Shown piece after piece: positions 14,502 through 22,863 of a stretch of 24,093 nucleotides of DNA. A program made the translations under genes and the position numbers. Source of the stretch: UBA8524 sp964215915 (GTDB lineage: Bacteria; Bacteroidota; Bacteroidia; UBA8524); NCBI GenBank assembly GCA_964215915.1, contig CAXPEB010000056.1, forward strand, positions 1 through 24,093, written 5' to 3'. The first letter of the stretch is position 1. Each line of letters begins with the position of its first letter. The notes beneath the pieces were generated by a model. It saw nothing but the letters and a program-made list of their open reading frames with translations, searched no databases and had not been told where the DNA came from.

Positions 14502-15419
14502 GTGAACAAACTTACTAATCAGACGCTAAACTTGGATAACCCCTCACTTCTATTCTTACAACAGATTCGGGATAACCTTGATTTTGCAGATTACTCGATG
14601 ATAAAAATAAGCATCAGGGATCTCAAGGATAAGGCTATACCAACAGCTATATTGCATAAGGGCTGGTATATTGATCGCGTGAGAATAAATGAGCCAGGAC
14701 AAGTTTTTCACAGTATCGCGGACGTCAATTATATAACCAATCCTAAGATTCTTAATACGCATGTTGGTTTTGGAAGGGCTAATGAACCTAGGCAAGCTGT
14801 TTTTTACGGTTCGATTCTATCCGAGGAGATTCAGCAGCCGAGGGCGGTTGCATACTTTGAAACTTCTGATTTGCTTTCCAATTTACATCTACACTCAGAA
14901 GTAGTAGAAGTTTTCACGCTAAGCCGATGGCGAATCAAGGAGAATATTGAGATTGTTGAAATGATTTACAGTGAGGAAGCCCTTAAACAGAGTAAATATG
15001 TTAGCGATTCTGTAAAAAATCAGCAGGTTAAATACGCTCATATGCCTCTTAAAGACCATTACGATCTTCAGGGGCGGTTTTTTAGTGAAGAATTTGCAAG
15101 ACAAGACATACAGCGTGGGGAAAATTATAAATACAAAATATCAGCAGCTTACGCCAACGATTTATGGAATAACACCCCATACAAAGGGATTACCTACCCA
15201 AGCGTTAAATCTCTATACAAAGGTCAAAATGTGGCACTATTACCAGAAATAGTCGATAGATACTTGCAACTCGAGGTTGTAGGTATGTTTAAATTTGAAC
15301 GGAAAGCGGGAATCAACCTTCCAATTGATTGCTTCAAAATTGCTACCGATATTGGGCCAGAGGGTTCAAATTTTAAATGGACAGATTTCACACCCTCTCT
15401 TGGAAGGTATTTCAGTTGA
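14502..15419 (+). CDS. RES-domain protein (NAD+ phosphorylase-type), stand-alone
   Basis: The 305-aa protein starts at GTG; no closer ATG lies in frame near the domain start. The RES pattern runs from about residue 50 to 255: GWYIDRVRIN (R59/R61), FGRANEPRQAVFYGS (R92, Y102), AVAYFETS (E120), LSRWRIKENI and GITYPSVKSLYKGQNVALLP (S234). The order and spacing fit RES NAD+ phosphorylases, which kill or arrest cells by degrading NAD+. No Xre-type antitoxin is adjacent; the only close neighbour is the divergent Cys-rich gene, 114 bp away. About 45 residues follow the domain. The RES part differs strongly from that of the gene at 12480, so they are not recent duplicates. Confidence 0.75.
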   Translation: MNKLTNQTLNLDNPSLLFLQQIRDNLDFADYSMIKISIRDLKDKAIPTAILHKGWYIDRVRINEPGQVFHSIADVNYITNPKILNTHVGFGRANEPRQAVFYGSILSEEIQQPRAVAYFETSDLLSNLHLHSEVVEVFTLSRWRIKENIEIVEMIYSEEALKQSKYVSDSVKNQQVKYAHMPLKDHYDLQGRFFSEEFARQDIQRGENYKYKISAAYANDLWNNTPYKGITYPSVKSLYKGQNVALLPEIVDRYLQLEVVGMFKFERKAGINLPIDCFKIATDIGPEGSNFKWTDFTPSLGRYFS

Positions 15420-15642
15420 AAGACATTTTTTCAGAGTCGATTATGGGTCAAGACTAAATTGAATTGTTATACGAATGTTATGCCTAACAAAAAGCAGTCC
15501 ATCTCTGAGTAGAGTGCTCGGGATGGGAATCGACCCCACACTGCCTTATAGATAACAGTTTACCAGTACGAAGCAACTTTTTCAAAAGATTGATTACCCA
15601 CACATTAAATAGCATTTTGCGTGCAAACAAAAAAAAACAAAA
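15420..15642. other. Island right margin, no gene
   Basis: AT-rich sequence without a credible ORF. It contains a tRNA-like relic at 15515-15575 and, just left of the tRNA-Arg terminator, an A-rich run that forms the terminator's U-tract on the minus strand. Confidence 0.5.
15515..15575 (-). pseudogene. tRNA-like relic (unassigned isotype)
   Basis: On the minus strand the sequence shows a T-arm-like segment (GTGGGGTCGATTCCCAT), a 3' acceptor-like CCCGAGCA and, upstream, ACTG...CAGT flanking an AT-rich anticodon-like loop with a D-arm-like ACTGGTAA. The matching 5' acceptor strand is missing and the T-loop has lost its usual A, so it should not function. It differs from tRNA-Arg and may mark an older integration, or tRNA sequence carried by the element. 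Confidence 0.45.
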
Positions 15643-15665
15643 CCCTCACAGAAACTCTGCGAGGG
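15629..15665 (-). terminator. Intrinsic terminator of tRNA-Arg
   Basis: A 10-bp stem with one G-T pair (15643-15652 with 15656-15665) has a 3-nt loop. On the minus strand a long T-rich run follows (revcomp of 15629-15642). It begins about 10 nt after the tRNA 3' CCA. Confidence 0.85.
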
Positions 15666-15746
15666 CTTATTTTAGTGGTACACCCAATAGGATTCGAACC
15701 TATGACCTACTGCTTAGAAGGCAGTTGCTCTATCCAGCTGAGCTAT
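15655..15746. repeat. Right 92-bp direct repeat (attachment-site-like)
   Basis: Identical to 10514-10605. It spans the right half of the tRNA-Arg terminator and most of the intact tRNA gene; identity ends six bases before the tRNA 5' end. Confidence 0.8.
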
Positions 15747-15752
15747 GGGTGC
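15676..15752 (-). tRNA. tRNA-Arg (anticodon TCT)
   Basis: This is a full cloverleaf on the minus strand. Acceptor GCACCCA pairs with TGGGTGT (terminal G-U). The D-arm is TAGCTCAGCTGGATAGAGC-like. Anticodon stem ACTGC/GCAGT encloses loop CTTCTAA, giving anticodon TCT (arginine, AGA codons). The T-arm has loop TTCGAAT. The 3' CCA is encoded. It is the restored copy at the edge of the island, so integration left the host tRNA functional. Confidence 0.96.
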
Positions 15753-15826
15753 ATTAAAGGACTGCAAAGGTAACGCGAAGGAGCATTAATCGCAATATTT
15801 TCGTTGGGCCTCGGTATCTTCGTCGC

Positions 15827-16420
15827 ATGTCCCGGTGGCTACTCTGCCTCGTACTCCTTCTGCCGCTTTCACTGAATGCCCAAAACGAGCACCGGTGGAT
15901 GCAACGCCTGCATACTCACCGCAACACCGCTTACGACCCCCTGTTCCGGGGATTCAGTGCCAGCGTGCTGCCCGCCACCCTGCTTACCCCGGCCAGCATG
16001 CTCAGCGTAGGATACCTGGAACACAACGACCGCCTCAGGGAAGAAGGATGGAAAAGCCTTGCTGCAGTAGCGGTTTCCGGGGGCATCAGTCTCGGACTCA
16101 AACTCACAATCAGGCGTGAACGCCCCTATGCCCGCTACCCCGATGTGAATGCCCTCGTGCATACCGGTCCGTATTCCTTCCCCTCGGCGCACAGCTCCAA
16201 CGCCTTCGTAACCGCTACCAGCCTGACCCTGGCCTTCCCCAAATGGTATGTGGCGGTTCCGGCTTATTCTTGGGCGGGAATAGCGGCCTACTCCCGCATC
16301 CATATGGGGGTGCATTACCCCGGAGATGTTGCAGCCGGAATGGTCATCGGGGTGGGATCAGCCCTGCTTACGCATTACCTCAACCGCTGGTACCGCAATC
16401 GCTACCTGTCGAAGAATTAA
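15827..16420 (+). CDS. PAP2-superfamily phosphatase, secreted or membrane
   Basis: The 197-aa protein has a signal peptide (RWLLCLVLLLPLSLNAQ) and the three lipid-phosphate-phosphatase motifs. These are K92-x6-R99-P100 (KLTIRRERPY), PSAH (119-122) and S156-R157-x5-H163-x3-D167 (SRIHMGVHYPGD). The catalytic His pair and Asp are all present. PAP2 enzymes dephosphorylate isoprenoid or phosphatidic acid-type phosphates at the periplasmic face. It is the first gene of a plus-strand group; the SDR gene follows within about 8 nt. Confidence 0.92.
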   Translation: MSRWLLCLVLLLPLSLNAQNEHRWMQRLHTHRNTAYDPLFRGFSASVLPATLLTPASMLSVGYLEHNDRLREEGWKSLAAVAVSGGISLGLKLTIRRERPYARYPDVNALVHTGPYSFPSAHSSNAFVTATSLTLAFPKWYVAVPAYSWAGIAAYSRIHMGVHYPGDVAAGMVIGVGSALLTHYLNRWYRNRYLSKN

Positions 16421-16427
16421 TGTAAAC

Positions 16428-17231
16428 TTGCAGCGCTTGAATTACTTCCATCAAAAAACGGTATTGATCACCGGGGCAAGTTCCGGGATCGGTGAGGCAC
16501 TGGCGCTGGCAACAGCCCCCTATTCCTGCCGCCTGATCCTCCTGGCCCGAAGGAGACCGGAGTTGGAAGAGGTGGCCCAGCGCTGCCTGGATGCCGGTGC
16601 CGAAGACGTGCTGTGTTATGCGATGGATGTAACGGACTACCCGGCCCAGGATCATCTCAGAAAAGAGATCGAACAAAGAGACTGGAAGATCGATGTGCTG
16701 ATCAACAACGCAGGGATCTCCCAAAGGGCTTTTGTAATGGATACCTCGGAAGAGGTGGAACGCAGCATCATGGAGGTCAATTACTTCGCCCAGGTCCGCC
16801 TGAGTAAAACACTCTTCCCCCTCCTGAGTACCGATTCCCGCATGGGGATCGTTAGCAGCCTGAGCGGACTGTTCGGGTTTCCGATGCGCAGTACCTATGC
16901 CGCCAGCAAGCATGCACTCAAAGGGTATTTCGAAAGCTGGCAGGTGGAAAACCCGGAGAAGTCCATTACCCTGATCTACCCAGGACGAATCCGCAGCCGT
17001 ATCTCTTTCAACGCCTTGCAGGGCGACGGCAGCGAACACAACAAAATGGATAAGGCCCAGGAACAGGGACTTTCCGCCGAACGTTGTGCCAGCCTTATCC
17101 TGCGCGGACTGGCCCGCAAAAAGAAAAAAGTACTTATCGGGAAGAAGGAACTGATCCTTTACAGGTTCTATAAATACCTCCCCTTCCTGTATTATAAAAT
17201 TGCATCATCCATAAACCCCAACGACACATGA
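16428..17231 (+). CDS. Short-chain dehydrogenase/reductase (SDR)
   Basis: A classical SDR of about 267 residues. Rossmann motif TGASSGIG lies close to the N-terminus, followed by VLINNAGISQRA, the catalytic Ser region IVSSLSGLFGF and the YAASK catalytic Tyr/Lys pair. The basic LLARRRPELEE after strand 2 suggests NADP(H) preference. The open frame reaches back to 16326 inside the PAP2 gene, but the domain begins with QKTVLITGAS, so the start is a TTG at 16428 (or 16437); there is no ATG in this short spacer. The C-terminal KKKKVLIGKKELILYRFYKYLP resembles DHRS7-like SDRs that touch the membrane. The stop overlaps the VOC gene start by 4 bp. Confidence 0.85.
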   Translation: MQRLNYFHQKTVLITGASSGIGEALALATAPYSCRLILLARRRPELEEVAQRCLDAGAEDVLCYAMDVTDYPAQDHLRKEIEQRDWKIDVLINNAGISQRAFVMDTSEEVERSIMEVNYFAQVRLSKTLFPLLSTDSRMGIVSSLSGLFGFPMRSTYAASKHALKGYFESWQVENPEKSITLIYPGRIRSRISFNALQGDGSEHNKMDKAQEQGLSAERCASLILRGLARKKKKVLIGKKELILYRFYKYLPFLYYKIASSINPNDT

Positions 17232-18274
17232 ACGAAGTAGTTAGCGGCATCCAGCAGGTTGGCATAGGCTGCAGCAATGTTTACGACAACTGGAAATGGT
17301 ACCGGAAGGTTTTCGGTATGGATGTGCCGGTATTCGACGATGCCGCACCTGCCCCGCTCATGACCCTCTACACCGGAGGCGAAGTGCATACCCGCCAGGC
17401 TGTACTTGCACTGAACATGAACGGTGGCGGTGGTTTTGAGATATGGAGCTTCAAAAGCCGTGAACCGCTGCCCGCTGCTTTTACTCCGCAAATGGGCGAC
17501 CTGGGCATGAATGCCGTCAAAATGAAGGCCCGCAATGTGGAGTTTGTGTATAATGACCTGAAGCAAAAAGGCATCGAAGGACTTTCGGAGCTGCAACAGG
17601 ACCCATCCGGAGAAAAGACCTTTTGGATTACCGATCCCTGGGGAAACCTCTTCCAGGTGGTAAAGGGTAATTCCTGGTTCAGCAACCGCACCCCGCTAAC
17701 CGGTGGTGTATGCGGGGTGATCATGGGCGTATCGGATATTGACAGAGCCCTCCCCCTCTATACCCAGGCACTCGGGTTTGAAGAGGTGGTGTATGACCGA
17801 AACGGACAGTTCGAGGATCTGAACGACGGTCATTCCTATCGCCGCGTTCTGTTGCGCAAGCCACAAAGTAAGTCGGGAGCGTTTAGCAAATTGCTGGGTC
17901 ATGTGGATATGGAACTGATCCAGGTGCTGGACCGTGAACCGAAAAAGATCTTTGAAAACCGCTACTGGGGCGACCTGGGTTATATCCATGTCTGCTTCGA
18001 TACCATTGATATGGATGCCCTGCAAAAAAGACTGGAGCCTCTCGGTTACGTATTTACCGTAGACAGTGCCAATTCCTTTGATATGGGCGATGCGGCAGGG
18101 CGTTTTTCTTATATCGAAGATCCTGACGGCTCCTGGATTGAGTTTGTGCAAACGCACAAGGTGCCCGTACTGAAAAAACTGGGTTGGTACATCAACCTCA
18201 AAGGAAAACAAAACCCGAAGCCCCTGCCCAACTGGATGATCAAGGCGATGGGGCTCAACCGCGTTAAAGACTGA
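17228..18274 (+). CDS. VOC (glyoxalase/dioxygenase fold) protein with two domains
   Basis: The 348-aa protein has two vicinal-oxygen-chelate modules. The first (about 6-142) opens QQVGIGCSNVYDNWKWYRKVFGM and ends TFWITDPWGNLFQVV; the second (about 156-305) has VCGVIMGVSDIDRALPLYTQALGF and SYIEDPDGSWIEFVQ. The paired betaalphabetabetabeta units with terminal Glu or Gln-bearing strands fit a metal-dependent lyase or dioxygenase, but the substrate is unclear. The start overlaps the SDR stop (ATGA), so they probably act in the same pathway. Confidence 0.85.
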   Translation: MNEVVSGIQQVGIGCSNVYDNWKWYRKVFGMDVPVFDDAAPAPLMTLYTGGEVHTRQAVLALNMNGGGGFEIWSFKSREPLPAAFTPQMGDLGMNAVKMKARNVEFVYNDLKQKGIEGLSELQQDPSGEKTFWITDPWGNLFQVVKGNSWFSNRTPLTGGVCGVIMGVSDIDRALPLYTQALGFEEVVYDRNGQFEDLNDGHSYRRVLLRKPQSKSGAFSKLLGHVDMELIQVLDREPKKIFENRYWGDLGYIHVCFDTIDMDALQKRLEPLGYVFTVDSANSFDMGDAAGRFSYIEDPDGSWIEFVQTHKVPVLKKLGWYINLKGKQNPKPLPNWMIKAMGLNRVKD

Positions 18275-18302
18275 CCGGGGACTGACCGGGAGACTAACCA
18301 GG
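18269..18302. repeat. Short tandem repeat at VOC gene end
   Basis: Two perfect 11-bp copies of GACTGACCGGG (18269-18279 and 18280-18290) are followed by a degenerate copy (GACTAACCAGG, 18292-18302). The VOC stop codon lies in the first unit. Lies between convergent genes; no role is evident. Confidence 0.6.
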
Positions 18303-18322
18303 ACTGGCCTACACAAAGCGGC

Positions 18323-19921
18323 TTACAGTCCTACGAGCACCTTATTTTTGGGGTATTTCACCTCAAACTCAATCCGGTATTTCACGGCTTGTCCGGCTTC
18401 CACAACCGGCATCCAACTCAGCTTACCCGTTGATTCGTCGTAAACGGCTCCGCTGATATTGGTCACCTCTACACTGATCTCCTTGTTTGTGGCCATCGGG
18501 ATCTGATCTTCGATCAGAATACTTACCGCTTCCTTTTTGGTGTTTTTAACGGTGATCTCATAAACCAGGATGTCTTTCTTCTTCGATCCGGAAAAATTGC
18601 TGCTACAGAATTCTTTCAGCTTGTGTCTTTCCACAACAATGGAAGGATCCCTTCCCAGCGAGATATCCAGGGTATCTCCGGTGATAGACGGATCGATAAA
18701 GGTACGTCCCAGGAAAGTGCCTTCGTAATAGATGTTAGCACTCCCGATGAGCAGGTTGAGGTCTTCGTACCCGCTTACCCGGCAAACCAGGAAAGCGGCC
18801 TGCTCCAGCTTGGGAACGGAACGGTACTGGAAGCTTCCGCCCAGGTCGTACTGCATCAGGTCGAGGCTTTGTGCCTGGTTATTGGCCACCACCTTTACCG
18901 GGGTGGGTAAGACAAAACTGAAGCTGGTGTTCTTCTGATCCACCCGAATCACCGCCTCTTCGGTTTCCAGAACAACCGAATCCATCACATCATAATTTGC
19001 ACGAAATGTATTGAAATCATCGAAATCGTGGTCTGTCCATCCATACGTACTTACTTCCCCCGAGCCGAAATACAAATGCTGCGGATTCAGTACCGGGGCA
19101 GTTCCGCCCTGATTGGGGTTGCCGGAAGAAAGGCTGAGCTTTACATTGTCCCAGTTCTCTCCGGAGTTGTTATACACGTCAGCCTTATAATGCAGCTTGA
19201 CAGGCGATTTCAGGTCGGCAACACGTACATCGTAGTTGGGTACCCAAAACGCGTCTTTTACGAAGTAATTGATGCGGAAGCTTTCCATACGCGAAGCGCG
19301 CGGTACGGAAACGGTGAGCATGATCTCGAAGCTGGGTTGCTGGTTGCTTTTCCTGAATTCTTCCAGTTGCAGGCGCATCCGGCGAATCCGTTTCTCCAGG
19401 TCTCTTTGCTTTTGCCTGGATTCCTGTTGCCCTTTTTTAATCTGGGTAAGTTGCTTCTGGTAAATGAGCAGGGCATCTTCCAGATCAATCAATATCAGTC
19501 CCTTATCTCCTTTCAATACCTTGTTGGAAAGAATGAGGGATTCCTGTTGATCCAGCACATACTGCGTATTCTGCTCCGACTCCAGCTCGTATTGCAGAAT
19601 CTCCAGGGAATCTTCCAGCATACGGATGATCGGCGCGCGCTTAGGGTTGGACAATACCGACTTGCTGCCTGAAACAGCCAGGATCACCACCTCGTTGGAG
19701 GCTGACACGCGGATGCTGTTCGGGTCAATGTTTTCCGTTACCCCGGGGAAGACCAGCCGGGTAATCCCTGCCTTCAGCGGGGTACTTCCCAGGCGTTGCA
19801 CCTGAGCCCCTTCCAGGAATACCTGTACTTCTTCGATGGAAGACTCCACCTCTACATAATGCTCCTGTGCAAACAACACAGTGCTGAAGAGGCTTAGGAT
19901 CAGTGTAAGTTTCTTTTTCAT
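18323..19921 (-). CDS. MuiA-like DUF4139 domain protein (mucoidy inhibitor A family)
   Basis: The 532-aa protein has a signal peptide (MKKKLTLILSLFSTVLFAQ) and then an N-terminal DUF4140-like part (VEVESSIEEVQVFLEGAQVQRLG...LVFPGV). A long coiled coil spans about residues 100-190 (Glu/Gln/Lys-rich, LEKRIRRMRLQLEEFRK). The C-terminal DUF4139 region has FWVPNYDVRVADLKSPVKLHYKADVYNNSGENWDNVKLSLSS and ENxx-type beta segments to the end. The length is normal. Function is not established; the family name comes from a mucoidy inhibition phenotype, suggesting an envelope role. It starts 14 bp after the glycosyltransferase gene and is the last of the minus-strand operon. Confidence 0.85.
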   Translation of the reverse strand: MKKKLTLILSLFSTVLFAQEHYVEVESSIEEVQVFLEGAQVQRLGSTPLKAGITRLVFPGVTENIDPNSIRVSASNEVVILAVSGSKSVLSNPKRAPIIRMLEDSLEILQYELESEQNTQYVLDQQESLILSNKVLKGDKGLILIDLEDALLIYQKQLTQIKKGQQESRQKQRDLEKRIRRMRLQLEEFRKSNQQPSFEIMLTVSVPRASRMESFRINYFVKDAFWVPNYDVRVADLKSPVKLHYKADVYNNSGENWDNVKLSLSSGNPNQGGTAPVLNPQHLYFGSGEVSTYGWTDHDFDDFNTFRANYDVMDSVVLETEEAVIRVDQKNTSFSFVLPTPVKVVANNQAQSLDLMQYDLGGSFQYRSVPKLEQAAFLVCRVSGYEDLNLLIGSANIYYEGTFLGRTFIDPSITGDTLDISLGRDPSIVVERHKLKEFCSSNFSGSKKKDILVYEITVKNTKKEAVSILIEDQIPMATNKEISVEVTNISGAVYDESTGKLSWMPVVEAGQAVKYRIEFEVKYPKNKVLVGL

Positions 19922-19935
19922 GCTTAAAAAACGAA

Positions 19936-22863
19936 TTAACCGCCCCGCAATTGCTGGGCTTTGGCAAACATCTGCTGCGCCGCATCCTTGTTACCCTGTG
20001 CCTGATAGGCCTGACCCAGATAGCTGTATGCTTCCCAGTCGTTGCTGTTCTGCGCGGCATAAGTCAGGTACTGTATAGCTTCACTCAGCCGGTTGAGGTT
20101 GATCATGGCCGCTCCCAGCAATTTATAGAATTGTGGCTTTTGTCCGCCATACCGGATGCTGTTTTCAAACTCCTCCGCCGCTCCCTGGTAATTGCCCAGG
20201 TTGAAATAGGCGATTCCCAGATTGTAATGGGCGTTGGTGTAGTTGATCTTGTAAGAGATGGATTCTTTGAACAGGCTGGCAGCCGTATCGTATTGCTGAT
20301 TACCGCTGAATACCATCCCCGCAATATCATAAGCAATAAAGCTTTCAGGCAGGGTTTCTATAGCTTTTTCAAGCGCAACAAGAGCCGAATCCGTATAAGC
20401 AGCCCCCATATTGGCATAACAAAGTCCGAGATGCCTCCAGGCTTCCTCATTGCCCGGATCATACTGAGCGGCAGCAGCAAACTGATCGACGGCCGAGCGT
20501 AAATTTCCCCGTTCCAGGTCTGCCGACCCATCCGCCATATAGGAATTCTCCCGTTTGATGATCGCGCAGAGGGGTACTCCGTCCAGGTCTATGGTATGGA
20601 TGGTTCCGCGGGGAGGGAAATACCCTTCCTGCAGGGTGGTTTTAGACATGGTTCGGCTGGTAAAGATGGCGTAATCCGCCGGTTTCTTGGAGAGCTCGTA
20701 TTCCCGTGTCCAGAGCACATCCACGCTGTCGGTGTACTTGCTCATATAATACTGTGCGGTAAGCGGCTCATTATTCGTAACCACCGTCAGGTGACGGCTG
20801 TTCACATCCACATTTTCCACGAACCATTCCACGGCCTGCTTCAGCGAGTTCGAATAGTAATCGGTTTCGTAATTCCCGTATGCGCCTTCTATGCCTCCTA
20901 CAAACTCATTGAAATAAACGTATTGATTGGGATGGCTGCGTATTAGCCAACCGAACATATTGCCGCAACCGATCAAAAGCAGTGCTGCCCCGAGATAGCG
21001 CATCCATACCTGCTTGTTCTCCAGTACCCAGGTCCAGCCCCAGGCCGCCAGCACGGCAACACTCACATAAATGAAGAACCAGTGCCTCCATCCGTTATAG
21101 AGCATGGATTCTTTATGGACAGCCCAGTAAATGGGAAAAACCAGCATAAACAGGAACATGGCATTCCACCAACCCATTTTTTTCAGGGTGAACGGGATGC
21201 GTACCAGTTGTATCGCAAAACCCACCAGCACTACCAGCGAAGAACCGATCAGCATCCATTTCAGCGAATAATACCAGGGCACCTGGCTCATATAGGTTCT
21301 TACCCCTTCAAACGTTTCATAACTGGTGGTATAGGTTACATTCGATAGACCTTCAAGGGCTTTGATGGGATTGGAAATGGGATTCTGCCAGGCATAAGGC
21401 CAGAATATTCCTCCCAGGAACCACCCGAATACCAGCACGATCACAAAACTGCCCAGGTATTTCGGAAGTTGCCGGAATGCCGGTCCGCTGCCCTCTTTAT
21501 ACGCTACACCGATCCATTTTATGCCACCGAAAAGCAACAGGTAGGGATAGATCAGGATCCCTCCCACCCGGATGGAAATGGATAGTCCGATACTGAGACT
21601 CAGCAGCAAGAGCGTGGCAAATGTTGGCCGCGGTAATTGCCGGATGAACCGTATCATAAAATACACCGACATAAAAAAGCCGGTAGCGAAAGGCACGTCT
21701 TTCGGGTTGTTCATGCTGTGCCCGAAAAAGGAAGGCGTCAGCAACAGAAAGAGAAAAGCCAGGAAGGCATGGGTCCAGTTTCCGCTGATCGACCTGGCGA
21801 CCAGCCCGCAGAACAGCAAGCCGAATACCCCGAAGATCGCATTCATAAAATGCCGGGTCTCGAACACATCCTCAATACCGAAAATATCGATCACCGCTAC
21901 GGTCAACACATCGAAGAAGGAGCCGTAGTAGCGCATAGGCTGCCAAAGGGTACTTTTGTTCTTGAAGTCGAATATGGACTGATCTTCCCCGAAGGAGGTC
22001 AGGTAGGCATAGATATCCTGGGCATATTCGTATTGTATCTTTTCATCCCAGGTGATCCCGTAATCCTTGCTGAGATAAGGCATTACCACCAGACAGGCCA
22101 GAAAAAAAACGGCAAAAAGAAAGCGCGACAAGCCTTGCAGGCGTACCGGAAACTCCAGGTCTTTGTTGCGGAATTGGCGCAGGGCATCTTTGAAAAACCA
22201 GCGTCCGTAACTGCGTAACCCTTCACGGAACATGGTCGTGCCTCGTTTTGCGTATGCTATTTCCCCGGAAGGCACCAGCTCAAAGCCACCGTACTCCAGT
22301 CCGGTTTGTATAACACGATGGTGCAAGGCCTGCAGAGAGTCGCAACGACTGGCTTCCAGCACCTGGGTAAGTGCCTCTTTTTCGATCAGGAAAGCCTCGT
22401 ATTCATTATGATGTTCGGTAGCCGGAGAGAAAAAAGCATTCATTTTCCGGTAATAGAGCCGGGAAAATATGCCACCCAGTCCCGGTTTCTCCTTGTTCTT
22501 CTGAACCGATTCAGGCAGGTACAGCGGAGCATTCTCCTTGGGGCGGAAGCTGTGCAGGGTTTTGTTAATGTTCCAGCTGACTCCGGAATCCAGGGCCAGG
22601 AAGTATTGGGCGTCCATGGCCTCAACCGTTTCACGCAGGGTCTCTACCGTGCAGCAAGTCAGTTTCTGAGCCGATTCCCAGTTTCTCAGTGTATCGTTGG
22701 GGGTATCCGTAACCACCGCAATGCGGTAGTCGCGGTTTGCCTGAATAAGTCCTTCCAGGTGCGGGAACTGGTCTTCTCCGGCATGGGAATAATAGAGGAT
22801 ACCGTAAGTGTAGGTACTTGCTGTTTCCTGGGTTTGGTTCTGTTTCCGGTTGCTTTTTTTCAT
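19936..22863 (-). CDS. GT39-type membrane glycosyltransferase fused to C-terminal TPR repeats
   Basis: About 975 residues in three parts. Residues 1-240 are cytosolic with no recognised family (YGILYYSHAGEDQF and FLALDSGVSWNINKTL segments). Residues ~245-660 are a polytopic membrane part with GITWDE (about 269-274) in the first extracytosolic loop and HSMNNPKDVPFA, the DE-bearing loop and acidic motif of GT-C/GT39 enzymes that use polyprenyl-phosphate sugars. The loop HPNQYVYFNEFVGG follows. Residues ~770-975 form about five TPR units (AWRHLGLCYANMG, AHYNLGIAYFNLGNYQGA, AYSYLGQAYQAQGN). The chosen ATG overlaps the upstream methyltransferase stop (TGATG); an ATG six codons earlier (22881) is possible. 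Protein or lipid glycosylation is inferred. Confidence 0.82.
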   Translation of the reverse strand: MKKSNRKQNQTQETASTYTYGILYYSHAGEDQFPHLEGLIQANRDYRIAVVTDTPNDTLRNWESAQKLTCCTVETLRETVEAMDAQYFLALDSGVSWNINKTLHSFRPKENAPLYLPESVQKNKEKPGLGGIFSRLYYRKMNAFFSPATEHHNEYEAFLIEKEALTQVLEASRCDSLQALHHRVIQTGLEYGGFELVPSGEIAYAKRGTTMFREGLRSYGRWFFKDALRQFRNKDLEFPVRLQGLSRFLFAVFFLACLVVMPYLSKDYGITWDEKIQYEYAQDIYAYLTSFGEDQSIFDFKNKSTLWQPMRYYGSFFDVLTVAVIDIFGIEDVFETRHFMNAIFGVFGLLFCGLVARSISGNWTHAFLAFLFLLLTPSFFGHSMNNPKDVPFATGFFMSVYFMIRFIRQLPRPTFATLLLLSLSIGLSISIRVGGILIYPYLLLFGGIKWIGVAYKEGSGPAFRQLPKYLGSFVIVLVFGWFLGGIFWPYAWQNPISNPIKALEGLSNVTYTTSYETFEGVRTYMSQVPWYYSLKWMLIGSSLVVLVGFAIQLVRIPFTLKKMGWWNAMFLFMLVFPIYWAVHKESMLYNGWRHWFFIYVSVAVLAAWGWTWVLENKQVWMRYLGAALLLIGCGNMFGWLIRSHPNQYVYFNEFVGGIEGAYGNYETDYYSNSLKQAVEWFVENVDVNSRHLTVVTNNEPLTAQYYMSKYTDSVDVLWTREYELSKKPADYAIFTSRTMSKTTLQEGYFPPRGTIHTIDLDGVPLCAIIKRENSYMADGSADLERGNLRSAVDQFAAAAQYDPGNEEAWRHLGLCYANMGAAYTDSALVALEKAIETLPESFIAYDIAGMVFSGNQQYDTAASLFKESISYKINYTNAHYNLGIAYFNLGNYQGAAEEFENSIRYGGQKPQFYKLLGAAMINLNRLSEAIQYLTYAAQNSNDWEAYSYLGQAYQAQGNKDAAQQMFAKAQQLRGG

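Larger units (their letters stand above)
10514..15746. mobile_element. Degenerate AT-rich genomic island integrated at tRNA-Arg
   Basis: The segment is bounded by the 92-bp direct repeats. Base use changes sharply inside: for example bases 12841-12900 hold 22 G/C of 60, whereas the flank 16081-16140 holds 36 of 60. Gene content also changes, to nuclease, RES-domain proteins, transposase fragment and pseudogenes. No integrase or recombinase gene is visible, so the element is either a decayed remnant or moved with an enzyme supplied in trans. An IS481-type fragment and frameshifted genes support decay. Confidence 0.75.

Noticed and set aside
10606..15675. CRISPR array or integrase gene inside the island
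   Set aside because: No regularly spaced repeats of CRISPR type are present (the 30-bp periodicity at 13974-14081 is coding and has no spacers), and no tyrosine or serine recombinase motif was seen.
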